Assembly (NCBI GenBank): GCA_000434195.1
Contig: HF994476.1
Coordinates: 1-54,770 of the forward strand
Length of the DNA: 54,770 nt
Direction: 5' to 3'
Origin: Clostridium sp. CAG:780
Lineage (GTDB): Bacteria; Bacillota; Clostridia; TANB77; CAG-508
Shown here: positions 35,701 through 43,481 of the stretch, piece by piece
Layout: every line of letters begins with the position of its first letter
Numbering within the stretch: the stretch's first letter is position 1
The notes under the pieces: generated by a model
What the model was told of the DNA's origin: nothing
The model's input: the letters and a program-made list of their open reading frames with translations, nothing else
Databases searched by the model: none
Position numbers and translations under genes: made by a program

Positions 35701-38609
35701 TAAGTAAAGTAAACATTGTAGGAGCAAGCATAGGCAAAAATGTATATGGTGGAGCAAATACATCAGTAGTATACGGAAATACTCTTACAAACATAGGCTA
35801 TGAAGCAGTAGGAGATACTACACTTGAACAGGGAGATATAATAATAGAAGGAACTGTTTTTGGTGGAGGAGAAGCTAACGCTTCTGGTTCAGAAATATAT
35901 GATTTCTCATTTATAAGTGTTACAGTTGGAATAGACATAAACATTAATGGAACAGGACATAATAAATGTCAAATAAAAGGAAGCATATTTGGTTCGGGAA
36001 ATGCTTCAAGTACAAGTGGTTATAGCTATATAAATATTAAGAACTATGGTTCAGTATATGCACCACAAAAAAATATATCAATTCAAAGAACAAATGTAGT
36101 GACATTAGATAATTCTACAATAGCACTTTCTGGTACTAAAGATAGAACAAATGAATATTCAGATGTAGACTTCACATTAAGTAGAATTGATGAACTAAAA
36201 ATAAAGAACAATTCTATATTATACTTAGATTGTGGAGCAAACTTATTAAAGAAGTTTACAAGTTGCGTAGATGAAAATGGGGAAGAGGTAAAAGCTTCTG
36301 CTACAATAGATGAAGAAACAGGAAACACGACAAGAAATGTAGATAACAGAATATATATGCTAGAAGGAAAGAACCTAAACATTGCTACAAACGAGCAAGT
36401 AACAGCTTATGGAGAAGTAAGCGGAATGACATTCTTTGGAATATATACAAATTCAATGAGCCCAAGCACAAGCACAGGTTTGTATAATAAAGAATATAAC
36501 AATGGTGACAAAATCACAAATGCAGGAACATTTTCATCTAACTCATATGTAAGAGGATTACACAAAACAGACCATGACATTACAATAGACGGATTTTATT
36601 CAAACTATGACGAAAAAGAAAATCAAGGATATATTAGAACTAGATATATAGAACCAAGTCCAAAAGATGACGTTTACTATATTTGGTTAATAGGTTTAGA
36701 TATGGATGTAACAACATTTGAAGTTGCACTAACAGCTTCGAAATATGCTACATTAGGAACATATGAGCTAGGATTAACAGGATTTTCGGAATCAAATATC
36801 AAGTTCTCACTAACAGGTTTTTCGGCAGGACTTACTGATGGTGTATCGTTAGTAGATCCGAGCACCATAGAAAGCGTTGCACTAAATCTAGATACTGCAA
36901 ATAATGTATTTGGATTAACTATGAGAACGGGTAATAATGGCTGGACAAGTAATAGCCAAACAACATTCTTAACTGCAAATGGCGGAACATACACCGGCTC
37001 TACTGCGTATGATAGCGATAACTCTACATCCACTCCAGCATTAAACTTATGTTTTTATCACTCTGAAAATATTACTATTGCAAGAAAACTTGGAAGTGTA
37101 AAAATAAGACTACAAGCACAAATTCCGGAAGATGACTTAAATGTAAGAATTGCATATATAGATATAATCATAACAATGTCGACAGCACTTTATCAAAACG
37201 ATTTCTATGAAGCAGCAATTACACCAGGAGAAGAATTTGGATTATTTACAACAACAGAAACAAATATAACAGATTCAAGTGTTTTCTCAACGTATTATTC
37301 ATTATACATTCCAGAATTTTCAACATCTGATTATTATGATAAATACAAAGAAGATAAACACGTAATAGTATCAAGACTTAGAACCGGCGAAAAATATGCA
37401 TTCCCAGAGAAAACAAAAATAACAATGATTGACATGGTAACAAATCAATATTATTATTATGTTGTTACACAAGCTGACGAAAATCAACAAAAATATGTAT
37501 ACAATCTATCAGACTTTGTTGTAATGGGAAGTGATAGTACATATTATGATGAGGTTGCTGCTTGCGACAAATACTATAATACTGATCAAGATTTAATCTA
37601 TGAGAATTTTATATTTCACATAGATTTTGGAGAAAATGATATTCCTTCAAATCTAGATCAAAATTCATTATTAATGGAATTGAGAGATAGTGAGGGACAG
37701 ACGCTTTTAGGAGTACTTGGAATTCAAAGAGATGCAATGGTGTACAGCGTTTACAAAAATAAAGATGCTAAAATAAATGTTACAGCAAGCGTAAACAAAG
37801 ACTTAGTTTACAGGGGAAAAGACTTTACATTAACTGTAGAAACTGACTTTACACAGGATATAGTACAGTCAAAAACAGTATATGATACAAGATTCTTTGA
37901 CAATAAAATGGGTATTAAAATATCAATATATGACAATAATGGTAATAGACTAAACAGTGATTCGCTACTTGGTGTGAATTTTACGCTAAATGGCACAAAA
38001 TATTATCCAAGAATAGATGGAACCGTAAGAATTTGTACTGCTGAAAAAGTTTCAAATGTTTTATCTAGAATTAAGGTTGATACAGCAAACAATACAGTTT
38101 TAGCGACAGGGGACTACACGATAAAGATAGAAAGTTTTGGATCACCAGACGGAATTTATTATGGTATCGAATCATCTGATACTGCTGAGGTAAAAATTAC
38201 CATTGTAGAATCAACATTTGGTTTGAAAGTAACAACAATAGACCAAGAAAAGATAATAAAAAAAGATACAGGAAGAAATGAAAATAATAATACAAATTTG
38301 GATGTTAATATAGAATACTCATCTGGATTAGATAATCCAAACCTAACAATGTCTTTATACAGAAGAGACTATTCGTCCGTATATTCACAAGTTTATGAGC
38401 TAGTGGATTTAGCCGACTATGTAAATACTGTACCATCACAAACAAAAAATGAAAATGAGTATGTAATAAATCAAGTTCCGTCAGGAGTGATGAAATACTC
38501 TTTGAGTATGAAAAACGCATTAACATCAGGAACGTATAAAATAGTTATCAAACTGTATGATGAAGATGAGTATATTGGCGAAGCTTTTGACTATATAATA
38601 ATAAAATAG
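29721..38609 (+). CDS. Giant beta-helix surface protein with GLUG, YGGGN repeats and a CBM2-like insert
   Basis: 2962 residues. Signal/anchor helix at about 12-34, then a variable region to about 330. A GLUG/beta-helix module follows (about 350-720), starting like the GLUG protein at 13634. A middle segment comes next, then about 950 residues (roughly 1130-2100) of glycine-rich repeats built around YGGGN, each with a TVTINDG-like strand. They are interrupted at about 1655-1778 by a CBM2-like unit (VTVNIKYTNNTNT then SRWSSGNIHSLPANGTYEI). The last 850 residues are beta-domains. No LPXTG, SLH or ChW motif was seen, so attachment is by other means. A signal peptidase gene follows directly. Probably an adhesin or a fibre-coating protein. 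Confidence 0.85.
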   Translation: MKKKKTYLINKKRIFILICLTLLVIFEVVALQRSKAAKVIEITANVEDNEKNIQNVEVMLEATNSGASGYYLALPEYVNGKRIGQYYIVEKDIHNKKSDKEVTKNETLQESVNEEFLVTNEEVLTNTNQEEMTENTEIETPKEETEQNIAIMYPGEKLFLTDDEIADKKITLKVGYNTLTKNEKVLYEQKIEAQLDDDNDGQPDTKIIIEGFMPLESTISATRVEIEQIQDSIEEMLSKKVSFKKAYDIKIIAGETEYEPTEFDTNVKVTISGLEKIDENNQKYKVVHIEDTAQDTDKAAVTEIDGVQTIEDEISFPAESFSTYALLLEDGLGNVATFSSDLSQASVWDGTSATEFKFGSGTQENPYLITNGAELRYLANQVNSGNAYDGSYFELISDININDKEWTPIGNYTNPFKGAFNGAGHTIANLTIPTSSSLPTSITAYGIFGSIGDSNSKTIIKNLQIDNAKIEINANGTMSNSSTEKGYTIGIVTGTIFNNAEIKNVIVNNSSIVDNYTITISSNSDKVNVGGIAGYAVNSRNSTSDPGTDKRYKIENCYSNTNIELDMTLTSNGWSTSYYVAAQYNVGGIIGLIRGQAVWPENCLYTGDLNATNGFTGPILGALRNNTTLGTRNNYISQFNTLWQGNDAGNLTMNSYYTSYSTNNRSFTTTVASGTSSSRITTSTRYFRIGYVQGVNKGLYTNNVQNMLSNFNNYVTNGSTSKLLTWHYNSNTKSYYFVPELSVTVEKDSPRYILHVHDSASTGNYSYIWFIDGTLDSSITGNIAVINSTWTEGHDVSVLVSNGQSYTMINFEVPLLELHVSFEHNQQTGILTGNIDGTGLVDPNFNLNDYTYKWYKIDISGTEEEIDSTTNQISDLENGLEYKLIATNAKYSYMSAKGTYMFGERTVIYCDYSNGSDYNDGFTPETAVRSLSTAYGKFTSQTTRNENVIVLMGTYTDTSYLNSATSTTYRKNVTITGKYNGTDYTGKLNFESYDNYKYLNGNTTFMYMSFIGSESSYWGGSTPGQTYFYLQGYSLTMGEGIKMEEYATSNVNQGLIEGNAPAFHMFAGWMQYDETSLPRTGAEIVIKSGTYGRILLGGSSGTSSASSITKYNSHNFMGTSLTDDLYKCKAIIDIKNSTTDSTYAYDINLLGGGSTCGNIYGDIEINIKNGKIGRLLGASIGDSSYRPNNWQYPINTFIGTATINMYGGSVTEMYGGCLGRNMSAIGGSSYNPIKCDSYFYGIVNINISGGTVSQTIYGAGAGGVSGYSTNSTDAYKSYGQNIDTVININITGGLIDADIYGGGYGYTNYLTADSTQTDGGTLYGNSNINISGSPTINGSIYGGGRGYDLASNKPDLAQMEGESTLTISGSPTINGSIYGAGMGLTNYENMAKFTGTTNININTDLSINAYGGGNIAKTIGTANININSGTHTQSIFGGGNVGVLEGTSNVQINGGISSQVYGGGNQAEVTTPTVTINDGNNENVYGGGNQAEVTDSTVTVKGGKNQNIYGGGNQAGAQSTKIVVSSGDSNAIYGGSNASGVVVSSNILMQGGNTLNIYGGNNEGGTTQTSNITVSGGTSGNVFGGGNKANTTTSNVTVNNGKITNVYGGANKADVTTTNVIITGGNIEKAFGGSNQSGTVTQSNVSLEGSSGQSALGGIKMEVDYKAVAMEDWRKQQNPGYETYVTVNIKYTNNTNTTINKWSSYINAPDSKLLDNYSSDSNIVEENGKYTINQDSRWSSGNIHSLPANGTYEIRDVHLASKVVASEFSLVYNFEGQGNDGNQYQDTNTGFTIFGGNNQGGETTTSNVTIKDGYCFAVYGGNNAGGTNPTSNVTVDGGEANEVYGGNNLGGTNSTSNVIINGGKVTNVYGGGNKAVTTKPNVTIQNDANILESVYGGGNQASIRTDTNVDILGGNVVGNVYGGGNEGTVIGNTYVHVKNANVQSSVYAGGNGITAIVYQNANATVEGTSTKITGSVFGGGNQAATGTIDNNNSLSKVNIVGASIGKNVYGGANTSVVYGNTLTNIGYEAVGDTTLEQGDIIIEGTVFGGGEANASGSEIYDFSFISVTVGIDININGTGHNKCQIKGSIFGSGNASSTSGYSYINIKNYGSVYAPQKNISIQRTNVVTLDNSTIALSGTKDRTNEYSDVDFTLSRIDELKIKNNSILYLDCGANLLKKFTSCVDENGEEVKASATIDEETGNTTRNVDNRIYMLEGKNLNIATNEQVTAYGEVSGMTFFGIYTNSMSPSTSTGLYNKEYNNGDKITNAGTFSSNSYVRGLHKTDHDITIDGFYSNYDEKENQGYIRTRYIEPSPKDDVYYIWLIGLDMDVTTFEVALTASKYATLGTYELGLTGFSESNIKFSLTGFSAGLTDGVSLVDPSTIESVALNLDTANNVFGLTMRTGNNGWTSNSQTTFLTANGGTYTGSTAYDSDNSTSTPALNLCFYHSENITIARKLGSVKIRLQAQIPEDDLNVRIAYIDIIITMSTALYQNDFYEAAITPGEEFGLFTTTETNITDSSVFSTYYSLYIPEFSTSDYYDKYKEDKHVIVSRLRTGEKYAFPEKTKITMIDMVTNQYYYYVVTQADENQQKYVYNLSDFVVMGSDSTYYDEVAACDKYYNTDQDLIYENFIFHIDFGENDIPSNLDQNSLLMELRDSEGQTLLGVLGIQRDAMVYSVYKNKDAKINVTASVNKDLVYRGKDFTLTVETDFTQDIVQSKTVYDTRFFDNKMGIKISIYDNNGNRLNSDSLLGVNFTLNGTKYYPRIDGTVRICTAEKVSNVLSRIKVDTANNTVLATGDYTIKIESFGSPDGIYYGIESSDTAEVKITIVESTFGLKVTTIDQEKIIKKDTGRNENNNTNLDVNIEYSSGLDNPNLTMSLYRRDYSSVYSQVYELVDLADYVNTVPSQTKNENEYVINQVPSGVMKYSLSMKNALTSGTYKIVIKLYDEDEYIGEAFDYIIIK
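33300..36000 (+). repeat. Repeated YGGGN-coding units in the giant gene
   Basis: About two dozen degenerate units encoding (V/I)YGGGN followed by a Thr/Val-rich strand; at DNA level TATGGTGGAGGAAA-like words recur every 60-75 bases. They are in frame throughout, so copy-number change by recombination would keep the gene open. Confidence 0.8.
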
Positions 38610-38627
38610 AGGAGAGGAGGAGTAGAG

Positions 38628-39224
38628 ATGAAATATGATATTGATGACATACAAAAAAGAAAAGAACTTCATGCAAGAATAAGAAAACTAGTTTACATCT
38701 TCTTGGTAATAATTTTATATAATATTGTATTACTATATATGTCTTATATAGATAAATTCGATACTCCTAGCTTCTACATTTATAAGGCTTATGTTATTAC
38801 AACAAATAGCATGGAGCCAGAATTAAAAAAAGACGATGTGGTTGTAATAAAAAAAGCAAAGGCAGACAACTTAAAACAAGGAGATATAATCACATTCAAG
38901 CAAAATGGAGAAACAATAACTCACAGAATCGTTCAAATAGACGATATAGAAGATGGCAAACTATATATAACCAAAGGGGATAATAATAATGTCCAAGATG
39001 AGCAAGGCCTAAGATTTGATCAAATTGAAGGAAAGTTAGTTATAAAGATTCCACAGTTAGGTAAGATGGTCGCATCATTTAAGAATGGTATAATTATTGT
39101 TTTGGTATTGTTAATCTCTGCGATAATTTACTTAAATAGAATTACAGCTAAAGAAAGAAGCAATATAAGAAGAGCAAAGAAAAAGCTAGAAGATAATAAA
39201 TATATAAACGAAAATAATAAGTAG
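38628..39224 (+). CDS. SipW-type signal peptidase I (active)
   Basis: 198 residues. Helix 1 at about 21-40, catalytic Ser61 in NSMEP, the ER-type general-base His99 in ITHRIV, then KGDNNN, and a second membrane helix at about 147-168. The Ser/His pair, rather than Ser/Lys, marks the SipW/archaeal/ER branch, whose Bacillus member processes TasA. The gene starts 19 bases after the giant surface gene, with a very strong ribosome site, and ends in a bidirectional terminator. Its likely substrates are the TasA-like proteins and possibly the giant protein. Confidence 0.9.
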   Translation: MKYDIDDIQKRKELHARIRKLVYIFLVIILYNIVLLYMSYIDKFDTPSFYIYKAYVITTNSMEPELKKDDVVVIKKAKADNLKQGDIITFKQNGETITHRIVQIDDIEDGKLYITKGDNNNVQDEQGLRFDQIEGKLVIKIPQLGKMVASFKNGIIIVLVLLISAIIYLNRITAKERSNIRRAKKKLEDNKYINENNK

Positions 39225-39247
39225 TGTTTCGCTACTTATTATTTTTT
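39213..39247. terminator. Bidirectional terminator
   Basis: AATAATAAGTAG (39213-39224) pairs perfectly with CTACTTATTATT (39232-39243) and has a T run. It covers the stop codons of the converging genes on both strands. Confidence 0.85.
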
Positions 39248-40183
39248 TACCTTACTCACAACTGGTAAAGATTGATATACAATTTTGAAAAAGCGGAAAT
39301 CGTCTAATTCGTTAAACTCTAAACAAGAAAGATAAACATCTAACTCGTTTAAGTTTTTACAAGCTGTAATTATAGCTGGATGAAGGCTATAATTAGAAAA
39401 TAATTCAACAGCTAATTTTAATGCTTCTTTTTTAGTTCCATGTTCTCTATCCATTATAAGTTTGTAAGCTTCTTTAAATCTTGCGACAGCCGAAACTTTA
39501 TAGTTGCTCAAAGGAATAGTATATTGATCTAAAATTATATCTGATAAAGATGTATATTTTTCCGGATTTTTTCTAAGAATACGTTTAAGGTCTGTAACTT
39601 TATATGGAAGAGTAACAGTTCCATCTATTTCAGAAATAATTAAAGTGTCATCTGTTAATTTTGAAGTTGACTTTCTCTTTCTAGTAGTTTTAGTAGGTTT
39701 TTTTGTATCTTCCGGTTCAACAGTTTCAGCAACCTTATCTAATGCATCAATAGAAATATATTCTGATACATCAATAGAAGACATTGAATGAATAAATTTT
39801 TCTATATCCTCATTGTTATGCATGATTTGAGTAGTATTATTACTTAATTCTTTATTGTATTTAGTTATTTCACTAACAGTGATATTATATTTTACAGTAT
39901 CAAGGTTGTTTTTTATTGATTCTAATTGCTCTAATAAATTAGTATAAATTTCTATGTTTTTATTTATTTTAGATAAATATTCGCTAGCATCTGAAATGAA
40001 ATTATTAACATCATTAGAAAAAGTTGAATCAATATCCACATTACCTAAAAAATTCTTTAAAAACACCAAAATTTGCTTAGAAAAAGCCTTTTGTGAGCTT
40101 AATAAAGAATGAACAGAAGTGATTTCCATATCTATAAATTTGATAACATTGTCTTGATTTGTTTTTGAATTTAATTTAATCAT
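39239..40183 (-). CDS. Unknown cytoplasmic protein inside the fibre locus
   Basis: 314 residues, no export signal. N-terminal half helical/coiled coil (about 20-140), an acidic/basic linker rich in Lys, Arg and Thr (about 158-178, KKPTKTTRKRKST), then a C-terminal alpha/beta part (about 180-314). It is the only minus-strand gene between the fibre operons apart from the TasA-like gene at 48430. The basic linker and isolated orientation would suit a regulator, but there is no HTH motif I can identify. Family not recognised. Confidence 0.65.
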   Translation of the reverse strand: MIKLNSKTNQDNVIKFIDMEITSVHSLLSSQKAFSKQILVFLKNFLGNVDIDSTFSNDVNNFISDASEYLSKINKNIEIYTNLLEQLESIKNNLDTVKYNITVSEITKYNKELSNNTTQIMHNNEDIEKFIHSMSSIDVSEYISIDALDKVAETVEPEDTKKPTKTTRKRKSTSKLTDDTLIISEIDGTVTLPYKVTDLKRILRKNPEKYTSLSDIILDQYTIPLSNYKVSAVARFKEAYKLIMDREHGTKKEALKLAVELFSNYSLHPAIITACKNLNELDVYLSCLEFNELDDFRFFKIVYQSLPVVSKVKK

Positions 40184-40256
40184 TTGTGTTCCTCCTAAAT
40201 CTTAACAACATTATAAAGGTTTTTTGAAAAAATAGCAATCAATTTTAATAAAAATA

Positions 40257-40285
40257 TTGAAAAAAATAAAAGCGTATGATATATT
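40257..40285 (+). promoter_or_regulatory. Promoter of the fibre operon
   Basis: TTGAAA (40257-40262), a 17-base spacer, TATATT (40280-40285). About 50 bases further is the ribosome site GGAGG for the gene at 40337. The genes from 40337 to 48397 run in one direction with little space between them, so one transcript is likely. Confidence 0.65.
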
Positions 40286-40336
40286 ATTTACAAATGTCGG
40301 AAAAGACTAAAATTTATTTGACCATGGAGGCAAAAA

Positions 40337-40873
40337 ATGAAAAAAATAATTCAAAATATCATTATTATAATTTACACAGTAATAGCTGTTTTTACAACAG
40401 TATGTCTATTATCTTATAATGAATATAAAGTTAGCACTTTTGGAGATCACTCATTAATACTAGTTACGAACGATGAACTATCACCAGATTTCAAAAAAGG
40501 AGATTTGGTTGTAGTTACTGCGGGAAACAAAAGTAAAATTGCAGTAGGAGATAAAGTTTTCTTCTATAACACTAGAGACAAAAAAGTAGAAGTAGCGTTA
40601 GCAGAAGTTACAAATAGAGAAATAGTAACATCAACAGAGATAACATTTACAGTAGGCAAAGATCATGATGTATCAAGCCAGTATGTTCTTGGAAGTTCAA
40701 AAGATACTACTGTAATTCCAGTAGTTGGACAAATTTTAAGTGTATTAGAATCAAAATGGGGATTTTTATTCTTAATAGTCTTCCCATCATTAATAGCATT
40801 CCTTTATGAATTAACAGTTGTATTTTCAGGAATTAAAGAAGAAAGAAAAAAAGCAAAAGAAAATTCTAAATAA
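40337..40873 (+). CDS. SipW-like protein without catalytic residues
   Basis: 178 residues with the same plan as the active signal peptidases: N-terminal helix, beta domain with PDFKKGDLVVV, C-terminal helix. At the serine position the motif reads NDELSP instead of NSMEP (Glu47 in place of Ser), and the His position is VALAEV (Leu88 in place of His). Both active-site residues are gone while the fold-keeping GDLVVV, VGDKV and KDHDVSS remain. It is therefore probably a pseudo-enzyme: a substrate carrier, regulator or assembly platform. It opens the operon of TasA-like genes. The alignment is by eye. Confidence 0.75.
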   Translation: MKKIIQNIIIIIYTVIAVFTTVCLLSYNEYKVSTFGDHSLILVTNDELSPDFKKGDLVVVTAGNKSKIAVGDKVFFYNTRDKKVEVALAEVTNREIVTSTEITFTVGKDHDVSSQYVLGSSKDTTVIPVVGQILSVLESKWGFLFLIVFPSLIAFLYELTVVFSGIKEERKKAKENSK

Positions 40874-40882
40874 GGAAATATA

Positions 40883-41503
40883 ATGAATAAGAAAATAATC
40901 AAGAGAATCTTAATTATAATATTATTATTTATGATTTTTGTAGTGGCATATAAGTTAGTAAACACGTATGCCCTTTTTTATAGTGAAGGGAACGGAGTAA
41001 TTGAACAAAAGAATGCTACATGGAGAATTTATGTCAATAACCAAAATATAACCTCTAAAAACAGTAATAAATTCACAGTGGACACTTTCAATCTAGAAGA
41101 AAATAACCATGTTGCACCAGGGAAAATAGCACCAAATACAACAGGAAGTTTTAATTTATTAATCGACCCTAAAAATACAGATGTATCAGTTAAATATTCA
41201 GTTAAATTGGATAAGACAAAATTGATAAATGATAGAATCAAAATAGTATCTGTACAAGAGACTACTGGAAACACAAGCTTGATAATGACTGACGAGGATA
41301 CTTATACAGGAGTAATGAAGTTAGAAGAGATTAAGGCAGGAAAAACAAATAACATCAAGGTAATAATAACCTGGGAAAATGATGAAAGCAATAATAAAAT
41401 GGATACAGCCGTTGGAACAGTAAATAACTACAAAATAAGTATTCCAATAGAATTTATAGCAACTCAATATCTTGGCGAAGAAATAAAAGAATACATACCA
41501 TAG
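40883..41503 (+). CDS. TasA/camelysin-like exported protein
   Basis: 206 residues: signal helix ending at NTYA (about residue 31), then ATWRIYVN, APGKIAPNTTGSFNLLID, NTDVSVKYSVKL, the pattern of TasA/CalY-type beta-sandwich fibre proteins. The Ala before LFYSEG is a plausible cleavage site for the SipW-like peptidases nearby. It ends with LGEEIKEYIP. A likely substrate and minor or major fibre subunit. The family similarity is by motif pattern. Confidence 0.78.
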   Translation: MNKKIIKRILIIILLFMIFVVAYKLVNTYALFYSEGNGVIEQKNATWRIYVNNQNITSKNSNKFTVDTFNLEENNHVAPGKIAPNTTGSFNLLIDPKNTDVSVKYSVKLDKTKLINDRIKIVSVQETTGNTSLIMTDEDTYTGVMKLEEIKAGKTNNIKVIITWENDESNNKMDTAVGTVNNYKISIPIEFIATQYLGEEIKEYIP

Positions 41504-41512
41504 GAGCAAAAA

Positions 41513-41938
41513 ATGAAGATATTAAAGAAAGTAATATTGCTAATATTAGATATATTAATTGTATTTATATCAGTTTTAGTGATAATAGCAATTACATATG
41601 TATTTCAAACAAAAATACTTCATAAAAAATATGCAGACATAGTAGGCTTTACAGCATTTAGAGTTATAACTGGAAGCATGGCGGACACGATAAATATAGG
41701 AGATATAGTTGTAATAAAAATAACAGATAAAGTAAAACCAAACGATATTATTGTATATCAGGACAATGACTATTTTGTAACACATAGACTTGTTCAAGAA
41801 AGTGGTGAGAGTCTGATAACAAGGGGAGATGCAAACAACAGCGAAGATGTACCAATAAGTAGAGACCAAGTTTTAGGAAAAGTAGTTATGAATATATCTT
41901 CATCAAAAAAGAAAATAGAAATTACAGAAGGAAAATAG
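41513..41938 (+). CDS. SipW-type signal peptidase I, short form (active)
   Basis: 141 residues: one N-terminal helix, Ser55 in TGSMADT, His91 in VTHRLV, and TRGDANN. The C-terminal helix of the longer paralogues is missing, so it has a single membrane span. The motif SMAD in place of SMEP is unusual. The catalytic pair is intact. Placed between two TasA-like genes, which it presumably processes. Start ATG after TAGGAG. Confidence 0.88.
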   Translation: MKILKKVILLILDILIVFISVLVIIAITYVFQTKILHKKYADIVGFTAFRVITGSMADTINIGDIVVIKITDKVKPNDIIVYQDNDYFVTHRLVQESGESLITRGDANNSEDVPISRDQVLGKVVMNISSSKKKIEITEGK

Positions 41939-41939
41939 A

Positions 41940-42497
41940 ATGAAAAAGAGAATAATTCAAATATTAATATTAATTTTAATATTGATTTTATTAATAAGAA
42001 TAATATCTTTAACTATTTCAAAATATGAAAGCAGTGCCATATCAGACTCTGCAATACAAGTAGCATTCTATGTATTAAATAGGGATTATCAATCTATGAG
42101 TCTAAACTTGGAGTCATTATTTCCTAGAAATGAGCCGTATGTATATTATTTTTCTGTATCAAATTCAAATGGTGATAAGACGTGTGAGACAGACATGGAA
42201 TATGATTTAACAATAAGGACAACAACAAATTTACCAATAGAATACGAATTATACAAGAATGAACAATATACAAACGATGCAGCACAAAGCATAATAAAAT
42301 CTGATGATATAGTGCAAGATGATGACAATACATATTTTAGAGTTATTACAACTGAAACAGAGACATTTTCGTACAATGAAGCAAAGAAAAATATATATCA
42401 ATTAGTTGTGAGATTCCCAGCAAAGTATAACACAATCAATTATCAAGATATAATCGAAGCGATTGAAATAACAGTTGATTCGAAACAAATAATATAA
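41940..42497 (+). CDS. TasA-like exported protein with cysteine
   Basis: 185 residues. Signal helix (about 5-25), then ISKYESSAIS, YYFSVSNSNGD and a Cys in KTCETDM. The TISK(Y) ending and SxxxSDSAIQVAFYVL strand resemble TasA/camelysin beginnings. The second half is beta-rich. It starts one base after the short signal peptidase and is likely processed by it. No anchoring motif. Confidence 0.65.
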   Translation: MKKRIIQILILILILILLIRIISLTISKYESSAISDSAIQVAFYVLNRDYQSMSLNLESLFPRNEPYVYYFSVSNSNGDKTCETDMEYDLTIRTTTNLPIEYELYKNEQYTNDAAQSIIKSDDIVQDDDNTYFRVITTETETFSYNEAKKNIYQLVVRFPAKYNTINYQDIIEAIEITVDSKQII

Positions 42498-42515
42498 ACT
42501 AAGGAAGGGAGAAGT

Positions 42516-43448
42516 ATGCAAAAAAAGAGTACAAGAAACAAAAACTTGAATAGACGAAAAACAATAATCTTGCTAATTTTAATTTTAATTTTTGCAATAG
42601 CGACTCCAACTCTTGGAAGATATGTAATTACAGGTATAAACAACTTTTTCCTTAGAACAAAAGAATTTTATTTTTATAGCGACAAATTAAAAGATATAAG
42701 AGCTGTGTATCAAATAGATAACTGGACGGGAGTAGACCCATATACAATTACAGTACATATGAACAGCATTGAAAACAACTTAAAAAAATCCACATATGAT
42801 ATAAGTTATTCGATTTCATATACATGTTCGCAAAATGCAACTTGTCAATTAAGCAAAGAAACTGGAATAATTCCTGCAAATAACAATGACGATTATTTCA
42901 ATATAATAATCACACCTAATATAGGTTTAACTACGGGTGATAAAGTTAGTGTTGAAATCATAGCGACATCAACATCTAAATATCAAAAGAAACTAACTGC
43001 AATGTTTGTGTTGGTCGTAGGAAAAGAAAAGACATCTTATGAAATTGTAGACTCTGTTAATAGCAAATATTTGGATTTGAATATAACTAATACACTTTCA
43101 TATTATAATGTAGAAACAGCATTTGGAAATTATAGTGTAGGGGATAGAATAGATGTTGATACATATCTTACACTTCCAGAAACAGATAAGCAAAAGTGCT
43201 ATTCTGCTTTAATAACACTTAAGTTTGATCCAAAAAAAGTATTGCTGGATATGACAAACACCAATTATTTAAATGCGATATCTACTAGAACAACAAACAT
43301 CAATGGTAGCAATTACATTAGTGAAATAACATTTAAAGTGGAGCCAATTTCTAGTGCAGTTGTTCGATTTTATAAGCAAGACGTCACAAAAGATTACACA
43401 TATCCTATTATAAACTCAAATTCGATAATAGACTTTGAATCAAGATAA
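42516..43448 (+). CDS. Exported protein of the fibre operon
   Basis: 310 residues with a hydrophobic signal helix (about 15-34), LGRYVITG after it, and two predicted beta-sandwich halves. A Cys pair (SYTCSQNATCQL) could form a disulfide. The beginning resembles TasA-like proteins (GRYVITG), the rest does not match a family I know. Its place between TasA-like genes and the ATPase genes suggests a structural or capping subunit. Confidence 0.65.
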   Translation: MQKKSTRNKNLNRRKTIILLILILIFAIATPTLGRYVITGINNFFLRTKEFYFYSDKLKDIRAVYQIDNWTGVDPYTITVHMNSIENNLKKSTYDISYSISYTCSQNATCQLSKETGIIPANNNDDYFNIIITPNIGLTTGDKVSVEIIATSTSKYQKKLTAMFVLVVGKEKTSYEIVDSVNSKYLDLNITNTLSYYNVETAFGNYSVGDRIDVDTYLTLPETDKQKCYSALITLKFDPKKVLLDMTNTNYLNAISTRTTNINGSNYISEITFKVEPISSAVVRFYKQDVTKDYTYPIINSNSIIDFESR

Positions 43449-43481
43449 TGGATACCATTAATAGAAAGGTAGGAAATATAG

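Noticed and set aside
33300..36000. CRISPR-like or satellite array
   Set aside because: The periodic sequence is in one open frame and encodes degenerate YGGGN protein repeats without identical spacers.
29721..38609. Sortase-anchored protein
   Set aside because: No LPXTG-like motif with membrane helix at the C-terminus and no sortase gene in the window.
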